A stretch of 64,000 bases of DNA from Streptomyces sp. GKU 895 (GTDB lineage: Bacteria > Actinomycetota > Actinomycetes > Streptomycetales > Streptomycetaceae). The position numbers were made by a program, and so were the translations under genes. The stretch lies in NCBI GenBank assembly GCA_002027195.1, contig MWJO01000017.1, positions 36,886 through 100,885 of the forward strand, written 5' to 3'. The notes under the pieces are model-generated. The model saw only the letters and a list, made by a program, of their open reading frames with translations, made no database searches and had not been told where the DNA came from. Positions 18,008 to 26,500 of the stretch are shown here, one piece after another (positions within the stretch are counted from its first letter, which is position 1; every line of letters starts with the position of its first letter).

Positions 18008-19649
18008 GTGAGTCGACCCCGCATCGTGATCGTCGGCGCCGGATTCGCCGGGTACCGGACCGCCCGCACCCTGTCCAGGCTCACCCGGCACCAGGCCGAG
18101 ATCACGCTGCTCAACCCGACCGACTACTTCCTGTACCTGCCCCTGCTGCCCCAGGTGGCCGCCGGGATCCTGGAGCCACGCCGGGTCACCGTCTCCCTGT
18201 CGGGCACCCTGCCCGGGGTGCGGCTGGTGCTCGGCGAAGCCGAGGGCATCGACCTCGACGGGCGGACCGTGCACTACACCGACCCCGAGGGCGAGACCGG
18301 CACCCTGCCCTACGACCGGCTGGTGATCTCCGTCGGCAGCGTCAACAAGCTGCTGCCGGTCCCGGGCGTCGCCGAGCACGCGCACGGCTTCCGCGGGCTG
18401 CCCGAGGCGCTGTACCTGCGTGACCACGTCACCCGGCAGATGGAGCTCGCCGCCGCGGCCGACGATCCCGAGAGCCGCGCCGCCCGCCGCACCTTCGTGG
18501 TGGTCGGCGCCGGGTACACCGGTACCGAGGTGGCCGCGCACGGGCAGCTGTACACCGACGCCCAGGCCCGCAGGCAGCCGCTGCGCGACGGTGTACGGCC
18601 GCGCTGGATGCTCCTTGACGTCGCGCCGCGCGTCCTGCCCGAGATGGACGAACGGCTCTCCCGCACCGCCGACCGGGTGCTGCGGGAGCGGGGCGTCGAC
18701 GTGCGCATGGGCACCTCCGTGAAGGAGGCCACGCACGACGGAGTACTGCTGACGGACGGGGAGTTCGTCCCCACCCGCACGCTGGTGTGGTGCGTCGGCG
18801 TACGGCCCGATCCGCTCGTCGAGAGCGTCGGCCAACCCCTGGAGCGGGGACGGCTGATCGTCGACCCGTATCTCCAAGTGCCCGGCAGCCCCGAGGTGTT
18901 CGCGTGTGGCGACGCGGCGGCCGTGCCCGACCTGGACAAGCCCGGCTCCTTCACGCCGATGACCGCGCAGCACGCCTGGCGGCACGGCCATGTCGCGGCC
19001 CGCAACGTCGCCGCCTCGCTCGGCGTCGGTGAGCGGCGCCCGTACCGGCACCGGGACCTGGGCTCGTCGTCGACCTGGGCGGCACGAAGGCCGCGGCGAA
19101 CCCGCTGGGCGTGCCGCTGCCCGGGCCGCTGGCGGGGCCGGTCGCCCGCGGCTACCACCTGGCCGCGATGCCCGGCAACCGCGTCCGGGTGGCCGCCGAC
19201 TGGCTGCTGGACGCCGTACTCCCGCGCCAGGCCGTCCAGTTGGGCCTCGTACGGTCCTGGTCGGTGCCGCTGGACACGGCGTCGCCGGAACTGGCCCGGG
19301 TGCCCGGGGCGCCGCAACGGCGGGAGAAGGAGAACAGCGCGGTGGGCTCGGGGCCCTCGGGGCCGGGTGCGGCTGTCGAGGAGGACACGACAGACGCCCC
19401 TGCACCTGCGGCCGAACCAGCCGCCGGGCCAGCCGATCCTGCGAAGAGCCAGCCGGGTGGCGAGCCCGCGAAGAATCAGCCGGGCGCCGAGCCCGCGAAG
19501 AGCCAGCCGGGCGGCGAACCCGCGAAGAATCAGCCGGGCGCCGAGCCTGCCAAGAATCAGCCCGGCGGCGAGCCCGCCGACCCCCCGGGCCCGTCAAGCA
19601 CCCCGGTACCCCGGACACCCCGGACACCCCCACGGAAGGAGACTCATGA
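18008..19649 (+). pseudogene. ndh: type II NADH dehydrogenase (FAD-dependent), two frameshifts (near 19062 and 19584), repeat-rich tail
   Basis: Single-subunit NADH:quinone oxidoreductase. The first Rossmann motif VIVGAGFAGYRTA binds FAD and the second, VVVGAGYTGTEVAA, binds NADH; VFACGDAAAVPD is the second FAD site. After about 350 residues the frame breaks near 19062; adding one C restores LVVDLGGTKAAANPLG and the usual C-terminal membrane-binding region (AADWLLDAVLPRQAVQLGLVRSWSVP). An extra ~110-residue tail follows, with five 9-residue Pro/Gln/Glu repeats. A second one-base loss in a six-C run (19581-19586) must be repaired to reach ...TPTEGDS and a TGA that overlaps the transketolase ATG as ATGA. 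That overlap supports both repairs. Confidence 0.85.
19441..19575 (+). repeat. five tandem 27-bp coding repeats (AK[S/N]QPG[G/A]EP)
   Basis: Five exact-length 27-bp units (19441, 19468, 19495, 19522, 19549) encode nine-residue repeats alternating AKSQPGGEP and AKNQPGAEP at the end of the NADH dehydrogenase. The low-complexity tail is probably disordered. Repeats of this sort change copy number easily. Confidence 0.92.
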
Positions 19650-21492
19650 AGTCCGCCGAACTCGCCGACCTGGGTCAGCAGTTGCGTGTCGGACAGTGTG
19701 CGCGCGGCCGCTGCCGCGGGATCGGGCACCCGACGTCGTCGATGTCCGCCGCCGACCTGATGGCCGTACTCCTCGCCCGCCACTTCCGCTACGACTTCGA
19801 CCGCCCGACCCACCCCGGCAACGACCGCTTCATCCTCTCCAAGGGACACGCCTCCCCGCTGATGTACGCCGCCTACAAGGCCGCCGGCGCCATCGACGAC
19901 GAGGAGTTGCTCACCTTCCGCAAGCTGGGCAGCCGGCTCGAAGGGCACCCCACGCCCCGGCGGCTGCCGTGGGTCGAGACCGCCACGGGCTCGCTCGGAC
20001 AGGGGCTGCCGGTCGGGGTCGGCATCGCGCTGGCCGGCAAGCGGCTGGAGCGCACCGGGTACCGGGTGTGGGTGCTGTGCGGCGACAGCGAGCTCGCCGA
20101 GGGCTCGGTGTGGGAGGCCGCCGAACACGCGGGCCACGAGCATCTCGACAACCTCACCGTGATCGTCGACGTCAACCGGCTCGGCCAGCGCGGCCCCACC
20201 CGGCACGGCCACGACCTGGACGCCTACGCCCGCCGCTTCCAGGCCTTCGGCTGGCACACCGTCGAGGTGGACGGCCACGACGTGGACGCCGTCGACCGGG
20301 CGTACGGCGAGGCCCTGTCCACCACCGGACAGCCGACCGCGATCCTCGCCCGCACCCTCAAGGGCAAGGGCGTCGAGGGCGTCCAGGACCGCGAGGGACT
20401 GCACGGCAAGCCGCTGCCCGACGCCGACGAGGCGATCGCCGAGCTCGGCGGCCCCCGTGACCTGCGCATCGAGGTGCGCGAGCCGCCCGCCGCCCGCATG
20501 CTGCACGCCGTGCGCGCCGGACACCTCGACCTGCCCACCTGGGACCTGGGCGAGGAGATCGCCACCCGTGACGCCTACGGACACGCCCTCACCGCGCTCG
20601 GCACCGCGCGCGGCGACGTCGTCGCCCTCGACGGCGAGGTCGGCGACTCCACCCGCGCCGAGCTCTTCGCCAAGGAGCACCCGGACCGCTACTTCGAGTG
20701 CTACATCGCCGAGCAGCAGCTGGTCGCCGCCGCGGTGGGGCTCGCCGCGCGCGGCTTCGTGCCGTACGCGGCCACCTTCGCCGCCTTCCTGACCCGGGCG
20801 TACGACTTCGCCCGCATGGCGTCCATCAGCGGTGCCGGCATCAATCTCGTCGGCTCGCACGCGGGGGTCGCCATCGGGGAGGACGGGCCCTCGCAGATGG
20901 GGCTGGAGGACCTGGCGATGATGCGGGCCGTGCACGGCTCGACCGTGCTGTACCCGTGCGACGCGAACCAGACCGCGCGGCTCGTCGCCGCCATGGCCGG
21001 TCTCGACGGCGTCCGCTATCTGCGCACCTCGCGGGGCAAGAGCCCGGTGATCTACGGCCCGGACGAGGAGTTCCCGGTCGGCGGCAGCAAGGTGCTGCGC
21101 TCCTCCGACGGCGACCGGCTGACCGTCGTCGCCGCGGGCGTCACCGTGCACGAGGCGCTGGCCGCCGCCGACGCCCTCGCGCGGGACGGCATCGCCGTCC
21201 GGGTCGTCGACCTGTACTCCGTCAAGCCCGTCGACCGGCTCACCCTGCGCCGGCCGCCGAGGAGACCGGCTGTCTGCTGACCGTCGAGGACCACCACGAG
21301 GAGGGCGGCCTCGGCGACGCGGTGCTCGACGCGTTCACCGACGGGCGGCCCGTACCGCGCCTGGTGCGCCTGGGAGTGCGTACGATGCCCGGTTCCGCGT
21401 CCCCCGAGGAGCAGCTGCATGCCGCGGGCATCGACGCCGAAGGCATCGCGGCGGCCGCGAAGCTGCTGGTGGAAGAGGCGATCGTGCGATGA
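19646..21492 (+). pseudogene. tkt: transketolase (single chain), frameshifted near 21252
   Basis: Thiamine-diphosphate enzyme moving two-carbon units in the pentose phosphate pathway. Seen in order: GHPTSSMSAADLM, SKGHASPLMYAAYKA, the cofactor motif CGDSELAEGSVWEAAEHA...VDVN, the pyrimidine domain with ALDGEVGDSTRAELF and the catalytic-Glu region CYIAEQQLVAAAVGLA. The C-terminal domain changes frame near 21252; adding one G gives LRRAAEETGCLLTVEDHHEEGGLGD and an end at 21492. Repaired length is about 615 residues, matching the shorter transketolases of actinobacteria and archaea. ATG overlaps the ndh stop and its own stop overlaps the next ATG, so it sits mid-operon. S. coelicolor has other transketolase genes elsewhere, so this is likely an accessory copy. 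Confidence 0.88.
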
Positions 21493-22417
21493 CCGACGAC
21501 GTCCGGAAGGTGCGGGCCGGACGCCGCACGGTCGAGGTGCACCGGCCCGGCAAGGTGCTCTTCCCGGGCAGCGGGGAGACGAAGGAGTACACCAAAGGCG
21601 ATCTCGTCGAGTACTACCGGGCCGTCGCCCCCTTCATGCTGCCGCACCTGCGCGGCCGCCCGCTGATGCTGGAACGCCGTCCGGACGGGATCGACGGCCC
21701 CCGGTTCATGCAGAAGAACACCCCGGAGAACTACCCGGACTGGATCAGCCGCGTCGAGGTGGCCAAGGAGGGCGGAACGGTCTGCCACACCGTGTGCGAC
21801 GACTCCGCCACTCTCGTGTACCTCGCCGACCAGGCCAGCCTCACCCTGCACCGCTGGCTGTCCCGGGTCGGACGGCTCGAGCGCCCCGACCGGATGGTCT
21901 TCGACCTCGACCCGTCCGGCGAGGGCGAGGACTTCGCGCCGGTGCGCACGGCGGCCACGCTGCTGGCGGAACTGCTCGACGAGCTGAAACTGCGTCGGCG
22001 CTGATGACGACCGGTTCCCGCGGGCTGCACGTGGTGGTGCCGGTCAACGGCCACGACGACTTCGACGAGGTGCGCGACTTCGCCAAGGACGTCGCCGATC
22101 TCCTCGTGGCCGGGCACCCCGACCGGTTCACCACCGCCGCCCGCAAGAAGGACCGCGGCGACCGCCTCTATCTGGACGTCCAGCGCAACGGCTACGCCCA
22201 GACCGCGGTCGTGCCCTACACCGTCCGGGCCAGGCCCGGCGCCCCCGTGGCCACCCCGCTGTCCTGGTCCCAGCTGGACGACCCCGGCCTCGACGCCCGC
22301 CGCTGGACCATCGCCGACGCCGTCGACCAGGCCCGCACCAACCCGTGGGCCGGGGTGATGAGCAAGGGCCGGGCCCTCGGACCGGCCCGGCGCCGGCTGA
22401 ACGCGATGCGGGGCTGA
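21489..22417 (+). pseudogene. LigD-type primase-polymerase domain protein (stand-alone), frameshifted near 21994
   Basis: A stand-alone homologue of the polymerase domain of LigD, the bacterial end-joining ligase; such proteins add nucleotides at DNA ends in Ku-dependent repair. Landmarks: VHRPGKVLFPGSG, the Arg/Lys pocket LMLERRPDG, FDLDPSGEG (catalytic Asp pair) in the first part, then GLHVVVPVNG, SWSQLDDP and a C-terminal DAVDQARTNPWAG segment in a second frame. Restoring one G near 21994 joins them as LKLRSALMTTGSRGLHVVV; repaired length about 309 residues. No ligase or Ku gene is adjacent. The ATGA overlap with the transketolase stop implies coupled translation. Confidence 0.87.
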
Positions 22418-22505
22418 CGGGCACCCGCGCGGGCTTTGGCCCCACCTCCACGCCCGGTAAAGGTTTGACCGGCTGACATGCGGCCACCCGGAGCAAGAGG
22501 TGGCC

Positions 22506-22923
22506 ATGACGAACACAAAAAACACATCAGACACGCAGGATTCACAGAAATCCCCCAAGCGGGCGGAAAGCGACACGGCGGAAGACCGGCCGAGCCCCAT
22601 GCAGGTGCTGCGTGACGCGCGCACCCAGCTCGCGGAGCTGACCGGCATGGCCGCCGAGTCGGTGTCGTCCTTCGAGCAGACGGAGGACGGCTGGTCGCTG
22701 GAGGTCGAGGTCCTCGAGCTCGCCCGCGTGCCCGACACGATGAGCCTGATGGCGAGCTACCAGGTCGACCTCGACCCCGACGGGCAGCTCACCGGCTACC
22801 GGCGCGTACGCCGCTACGAACGCGGACGTGCGACGCACACCGGTCCGGCGGCCGGTAGACCGCCGCATCGACGTCCCACCCGACACAGAAACCACGGCAG
22901 AGAAGGAGGCGCGGTCGGCATGA
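22506..22923 (+). CDS. gvpO: gas vesicle protein GvpO (3' end uncertain)
   Basis: First gene of the gas vesicle cluster. GvpO is an essential accessory or regulatory protein in haloarchaea and the leading gene in Streptomyces clusters. After a polar N-terminus, the conserved core is DRPSPMQVLRDARTQLAELTG...ESVSSFEQTEDGWSLEVEVLELARVPDTMSL...YQVDLD, ending GYRRVRRYERG. The ATG at 22506 is preceded by GAGG. As given, the frame has no stop and runs in phase into gvpA. Shifting by one base after RRYER gives a G/C-rich-third-position frame ending with TGA at 22921-22923, overlapping the gvpA ATG like the other gvp junctions; I prefer that end, which implies one extra base near 22830. Confidence 0.8.
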
Positions 22924-23351
22924 CCGTTGTCCCGGCACAGCAGACCGGCGGCGGAGGCGGCAGCAGTGGCCTCTACGACGTTCTGGAACTAGTCCTCGAC
23001 AGGGGTCTCGTCATCGACGCGTTCGTGCGGGTCTCCCTGGTCGGTATCGAAATCCTCAAGATCGACGTCCGGGTCGTGGTGGCGAGCGTGGACACGTATC
23101 TGCGCTTCGCCGAGGCGTGCAACCGCCTCGACCTGGAAGCAGGGCCGCGCAAGGACCCGGGCCTGCCCGACCTCGTCGGCGAGATCACCGAGTCCGGCGC
23201 CCGCGGCAAGTCCAAGGGTGCGCTGTCCGGCGCCGCGCAGACCATCTCGGACGCCTTCAAGCAGGCGCGCGAGGAGGGCGAGCCCGAACAGCAGCAGCGG
23301 CCCCGCGCCCGTAAGTCGACGGCGGCCCGCAGGAAGGAGGAGCAGGAGTGA
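22920..23351 (+). CDS. gvpA: gas vesicle structural protein GvpA/GvpJ family
   Basis: The main shell protein candidate. Residues about 17-75 hold the amphipathic GvpA core: LYDVLELVLDRGLVIDAFVRV, then VGIEILKIDVRVVVASVDTYLRFAEA, which forms the hydrophobic ribs of the vesicle wall. It is 143 residues, about twice the length of cyanobacterial GvpA, because of a C-terminal tail rich in charged residues (RPRARKSTAARRKEEQE). A strong ribosome-binding site (AAGGAGG at 22904-22910) precedes the ATG at 22920, as expected for the most highly made protein. Its stop overlaps the gvpF GTG. Confidence 0.9.
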   Translation: MTVVPAQQTGGGGGSSGLYDVLELVLDRGLVIDAFVRVSLVGIEILKIDVRVVVASVDTYLRFAEACNRLDLEAGPRKDPGLPDLVGEITESGARGKSKGALSGAAQTISDAFKQAREEGEPEQQQRPRARKSTAARRKEEQE

Positions 23352-24118
23352 GCACGTACGTGTACGGCATCATCGACGGCTCCCGTGCCTCGCTGCCCGA
23401 GGACACGGTGGGCGTCGGCGACCCGCAGCTGCCCGTGCGCGTCCTCGAGGAGAGCGGTCTGGCGGCCGTCGTCAGTGACGCGCCCGAGGGGCTGCGGCCC
23501 AAGCGCAAGGACCTGCTCGCCCACCAGAACGTGCTCGCCGCGGCCGGCGCGGACGGCTGTGTGCTGCCCATGCGGTTCGGCAGCGTGGCGCCCGACGACG
23601 AGACCGTCACCTCGGTGCTCGCCGAGCGCGCCGAGCACTACAAGGAACGCCTCCGGGCCCTGGACGGCAAGGTCGAGTACAACGTCAAGGCCACCCACGA
23701 CGAGGAGGCGGTGCTTCATCGGGTGATGGCCGAGAACCCCGAGCTGCGGGCCCTGACCGAGGCCAACCGGAAGGCGGGCGGCGGCAGTTACGAGGAGAAG
23801 CTGCGGCTCGGCGAGATGGTGGTCGCCGCGGTCAAGGCGCGCGAGGTCGAGGACGCGGCCGACGTGCAGCAGGCCCTGGAGACGACCGCCGCGGCGGTGA
23901 GCAACGGCCCGGAGTCCAGCGGCTGGCTCGCCAACGTGTCGTTCCTGGTGGCCCGCGACGAGGCCGAGACCTTCCTCGCCTCGGTCGAGCAGGTCCGCAA
24001 GAGCCATCCCCACCTCGAACTGCGGGTCAACGGCCCGCTGCCGCCGTACAGCTTCGTCGAGCCCGGCTCCGCCGAGCCCGCGGGCACCACGGCCGGCGCG
24101 GAGAGCTCCGGAGAGTGA
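23348..24118 (+). CDS. gvpF: gas vesicle protein GvpF (GvpL/GvpF family)
   Basis: A 256-residue minor gas vesicle protein; GvpF interacts with GvpA and assists nucleation of the vesicle wall. The N-terminal MSTYVYGIIDG strand, the LRPKRKDLLAHQNVLAAAG segment, VLPMRFGSV and the C-terminal GWLANVSFLVARDEAETFLA...LRVNGPLPPYSFV are family hallmarks. A paralogue, GvpL, lies downstream at 26500. GTG start overlapping the gvpA stop (GTGA). Confidence 0.92.
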   Translation: MSTYVYGIIDGSRASLPEDTVGVGDPQLPVRVLEESGLAAVVSDAPEGLRPKRKDLLAHQNVLAAAGADGCVLPMRFGSVAPDDETVTSVLAERAEHYKERLRALDGKVEYNVKATHDEEAVLHRVMAENPELRALTEANRKAGGGSYEEKLRLGEMVVAAVKAREVEDAADVQQALETTAAAVSNGPESSGWLANVSFLVARDEAETFLASVEQVRKSHPHLELRVNGPLPPYSFVEPGSAEPAGTTAGAESSGE

Positions 24119-24127
24119 GGTGAGGGC

Positions 24128-24388
24128 GTGGGACTCATCGGCGAGGTGCTGCTGCTGCCGTTCGCGCCCGTGCGCGGAAGCGCCTGGGTCATCAGACAGG
24201 TGCTGAGCGAGGCAGAGCGCATCTACTACGACCCGGCCACGGTCCGGGCCGAACTCGCCCGCCTGGAAGAGCGGTTGGAGGCGGGCGAGATCGACGAGGA
24301 GGAGTTCGACCGGCAGGAGGACGAGCTCCTCGACCGGCTGGAGACCGGCTCGCGCTCGAGCGCGGCAACCAACGACTGGACGAGTTGA
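24128..24388 (+). CDS. gvpG: gas vesicle protein GvpG
   Basis: An 86-residue protein matching GvpG: a hydrophobic N-terminal turn (MGLIGEVLLLPFAPVRGSAWVIRQVL) followed by an acidic amphipathic helix (VRAELARLEERLEAGEIDEEEFDRQEDELLDRL) that likely forms a coiled coil. GvpG is a minor component needed for assembly. Its TGA shares one base with the next ATG (TGATG). Confidence 0.9.
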   Translation: MGLIGEVLLLPFAPVRGSAWVIRQVLSEAERIYYDPATVRAELARLEERLEAGEIDEEEFDRQEDELLDRLETGSRSSAATNDWTS

Positions 24389-25041
24389 TGAACCGAGTGG
24401 GACTGGGCCTCGCGGTAGGGGCCGGATACGTCCTCGGGCGTACCAAGAAGATGAAACTGGCCTTCGCCGTCGGCACCCTGGTCGCCGGCAAACGGATGCA
24501 GCTGAGCCCGCGGGCGCTCGCGGACCTGGTCTCCGGACAGCTGCGGGACAACCCGCAGTTCAAGGAGATCGGCGACCAGCTCCGCGAGGACCTGCGCGGG
24601 GTCGGGAAGGCGGCCTCCGGCGCCATGGTCGAGCGGCAGCTCGACGCCCTCGCCGACCGTCTGCACGGCCGTACCGCCCAGGTGCGCGACCAGCTCGCGG
24701 GCGTCCTGCCGGACGGCTCGGCCGCCGGGTCCGGGAAGGACGAGGCCGACGACGAGGAGAACGACAGGGAGACCGACGAGTACGACGAGGACGAGGCGTA
24801 CGAGGAGAGCGGCGACGAGCCCGAGGCCGAGCGGGACGAGCCCGAGCCGCCCCGGAAGAAGGCGGCGGCCAAGAAGGCGCCCGCGAAGAAGACGGCCGCC
24901 AAGAAGGCACCCGCCAAGAAGAGCGCGGCGAAGGCCCCCGCCAAGAAGGCGACGGCCGGCGCGAAGAAGACCGCGGCCAAGAAGACGGCCTCGGCCCGCG
25001 GCGCCCGCTCTCGTGTGTCGAAGGGAGGCGGTGACCGATGA
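24388..25041 (+). CDS. gvpY: gas vesicle cluster protein GvpY (acidic then Lys/Ala-rich tail)
   Basis: Position and composition match the gene called gvpY in the Streptomyces gvp cluster; its role is not known to me. The 217 residues divide into an N-terminal hydrophobic Gly/Ala region (GLGLAVGAGYVLGRTKKMKLAFAVG) and helical segment to about 110, an Asp/Glu-rich stretch (118-153) and a histone-H1-like Lys/Ala/Pro tail (157-201) built of AKKAPAKK repeats. The tail is probably disordered and strongly basic. The overlapping next gene, gvpZ, ends in a long acidic tail, so the two could pair by charge (inference). ATG 24388 is preferred over a TTG one codon upstream. Confidence 0.8.
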   Translation: MNRVGLGLAVGAGYVLGRTKKMKLAFAVGTLVAGKRMQLSPRALADLVSGQLRDNPQFKEIGDQLREDLRGVGKAASGAMVERQLDALADRLHGRTAQVRDQLAGVLPDGSAAGSGKDEADDEENDRETDEYDEDEAYEESGDEPEAERDEPEPPRKKAAAKKAPAKKTAAKKAPAKKSAAKAPAKKATAGAKKTAAKKTASARGARSRVSKGGGDR

Positions 25042-26174
25042 CCGACACCGTCGGATCCGCGGCCTCGGCCGCGGGCGGCGCCGCGAAGGCGAGCCCGCTC
25101 AGCGGGGTCGCCCACAGCGAGGCCGCCGACCGGCTCAAGGCCGAGGCGCAGGAGTTCCTCGCCGCTCAGGCCCAGCGTCTGCTGATCGGCGCGGGCCGCA
25201 AGCTGGGCCAGACCACGCTGAAACTGAACGACATCGCCGAGGGCAACAGCCCCGGCTTCACCAAGCTCGCCCTCGATGGCGGCCGCAAGATCGCCGAGGG
25301 CAAGGGGCCGCTGCGTTCCGCCCTGGAGGTGGGCGCCTCCCGCGCCAAGGAGAACGTCATGGGCGCATTGCAGAACCTGGGGGGCGGCAAGGGCAAGCGC
25401 AAGGGCGGGGCGGGCAAGAAGCCGACCGTGATCATGGAGTACGTCGATGTCGGCGTCCCCCTGCGCACGGCATACGACCAGTGGACGCAGTTCCAGGACT
25501 TCAGCACCTTCGCCAAGGGCGTGAAGAGCGCGAACCGCGCCGACGACACGACCTCCGACTGGCAGCTGAAGGTCTTCTGGTCCAACCGCAGCTGGAAGGC
25601 GCACACCACCGAGCAGATCCCCGACGACCGCATCGCCTGGACGTCGGAGGGTGCCAAGGGCACCACGAAGGGTGTCGTCTCCTTCCACCGGCTCGGCGAC
25701 AGCCTGACGCGGGTGCTGCTGGTGATCGAGTACTACCCGAAGGGCCTGTTCGAGAAGACCGGCAACATCTGGCGCGCCCAGGGCCGCCGGGCCCGTCTCG
25801 ACCTCAAGAACTACGTCCGCTACGTCACCCTCAAGGGCGAGGCGGAGGACGGCTGGCGCGGCGAGATCCGCGACGGCGAGGTCGTCCGCAGCCACGAGGA
25901 CGCGGTGGCCGAGGAGGAGGACGAGCAGCGGGACGCAGAGCAGGACGAGCAGGACGTGCAGGGCGACGAGGAAGCGTACGAGGGCGAGGAAGAGGAAGCT
26001 GAGGAGGAGGGCCCCTACGCCGAGGAGGAGGACGAGAAGGCGGAGTACGAGGACGAGGAAGAGCCCGAGGAAGAGCCTGAGGAGTCCGAGGAGCCCGAGG
26101 GCGAGTACGAGGACGAGGGCGAAGGGGCCGACGAGGAGGAGTACGAGTACGCCGAGGGCGGGAGCCGTCGATGA
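25038..26174 (+). CDS. gvpZ: gas vesicle cluster protein GvpZ (SRPBCC/cyclase-dehydrase domain, acidic tail)
   Basis: 378 residues, corresponding by position to Streptomyces gvpZ. Residues about 20-110 are helical and Ala-rich; 130-268 form a START/SRPBCC domain (VIMEYVDVGVPLRTAYDQWTQFQDF ... FHRLGDSLTRVLLVIEYYPKG), a hydrophobic-pocket fold seen in cyclases and lipid-binding proteins. The final ~85 residues (288-373) are almost entirely Glu and Asp with Tyr, Ala and Pro, a disordered polyacid. How it contributes to vesicles is unknown; a ligand-binding or assembly role is a guess. Overlaps its neighbours by four bases on both sides. Confidence 0.83.
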   Translation: MTDTVGSAASAAGGAAKASPLSGVAHSEAADRLKAEAQEFLAAQAQRLLIGAGRKLGQTTLKLNDIAEGNSPGFTKLALDGGRKIAEGKGPLRSALEVGASRAKENVMGALQNLGGGKGKRKGGAGKKPTVIMEYVDVGVPLRTAYDQWTQFQDFSTFAKGVKSANRADDTTSDWQLKVFWSNRSWKAHTTEQIPDDRIAWTSEGAKGTTKGVVSFHRLGDSLTRVLLVIEYYPKGLFEKTGNIWRAQGRRARLDLKNYVRYVTLKGEAEDGWRGEIRDGEVVRSHEDAVAEEEDEQRDAEQDEQDVQGDEEAYEGEEEEAEEEGPYAEEEDEKAEYEDEEEPEEEPEESEEPEGEYEDEGEGADEEEYEYAEGGSRR

Positions 26175-26500
26175 CGACCCCCGGCCGGCTGCCCGACCCC
26201 TACGGTCGTGACGGCGGCGGCGCGAACCTCGCGGACATCCTGGAGAGGGTGCTCGACAAGGGTGTGGTGATCGCCGGTGACATCCGGATCAACCTGCTCG
26301 ACATCGAACTCCTCACCATCAAGCTGCGGCTCATCGTCGCGTCCGTCGACAAGGCGAAGGAGATGGGCATCGACTGGTGGGAGGACGACCCCGCGTTGTC
26401 CTCCGGCGCCCGTCGCAAGGAGCTCGCCCGGGAGAACGCCGAGCTGCGCGAGCGGATCGCGCAGCTCGAGCCCGGGCGGGGTCAGGAGAAGGAGGCCTGA
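26171..26500 (+). CDS. gvpJ: gas vesicle protein GvpJ (GvpA family)
   Basis: A 109-residue GvpA-family minor shell protein. Core: NLADILERVLDKGVVIAGDIRINLLDIELLTIKLRLIVASVDKAKEMGIDWW, including the WW pair common in GvpJ/GvpM, then a polar C-terminal helix (RRKELARENAELRERIAQLE). GvpJ is thought to cap or start the vesicle cone. Stop and next start overlap as TGATG. Confidence 0.9.
   Translation: MTTPGRLPDPYGRDGGGANLADILERVLDKGVVIAGDIRINLLDIELLTIKLRLIVASVDKAKEMGIDWWEDDPALSSGARRKELARENAELRERIAQLEPGRGQEKEA

Noticed and set aside
19441..19575. 27-bp repeats as a CRISPR-like array
   Set aside because: Units are head-to-tail without spacers and lie in frame inside a coding tail; no cas genes nearby.
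16874..21151. A 1425-codon minus-strand open frame antisense to ndh and transketolase
   Set aside because: It exists because high-GC coding DNA leaves antisense frames open. Only its last 319 codons (the F420 oxidoreductase) have family motifs; the rest mirrors real genes on the other strand.
22506..23351. Genuine GvpO-GvpA fusion protein
   Set aside because: gvpA has its own strong ribosome-binding site and the joining segment has weak coding character; a one-base error explains it.
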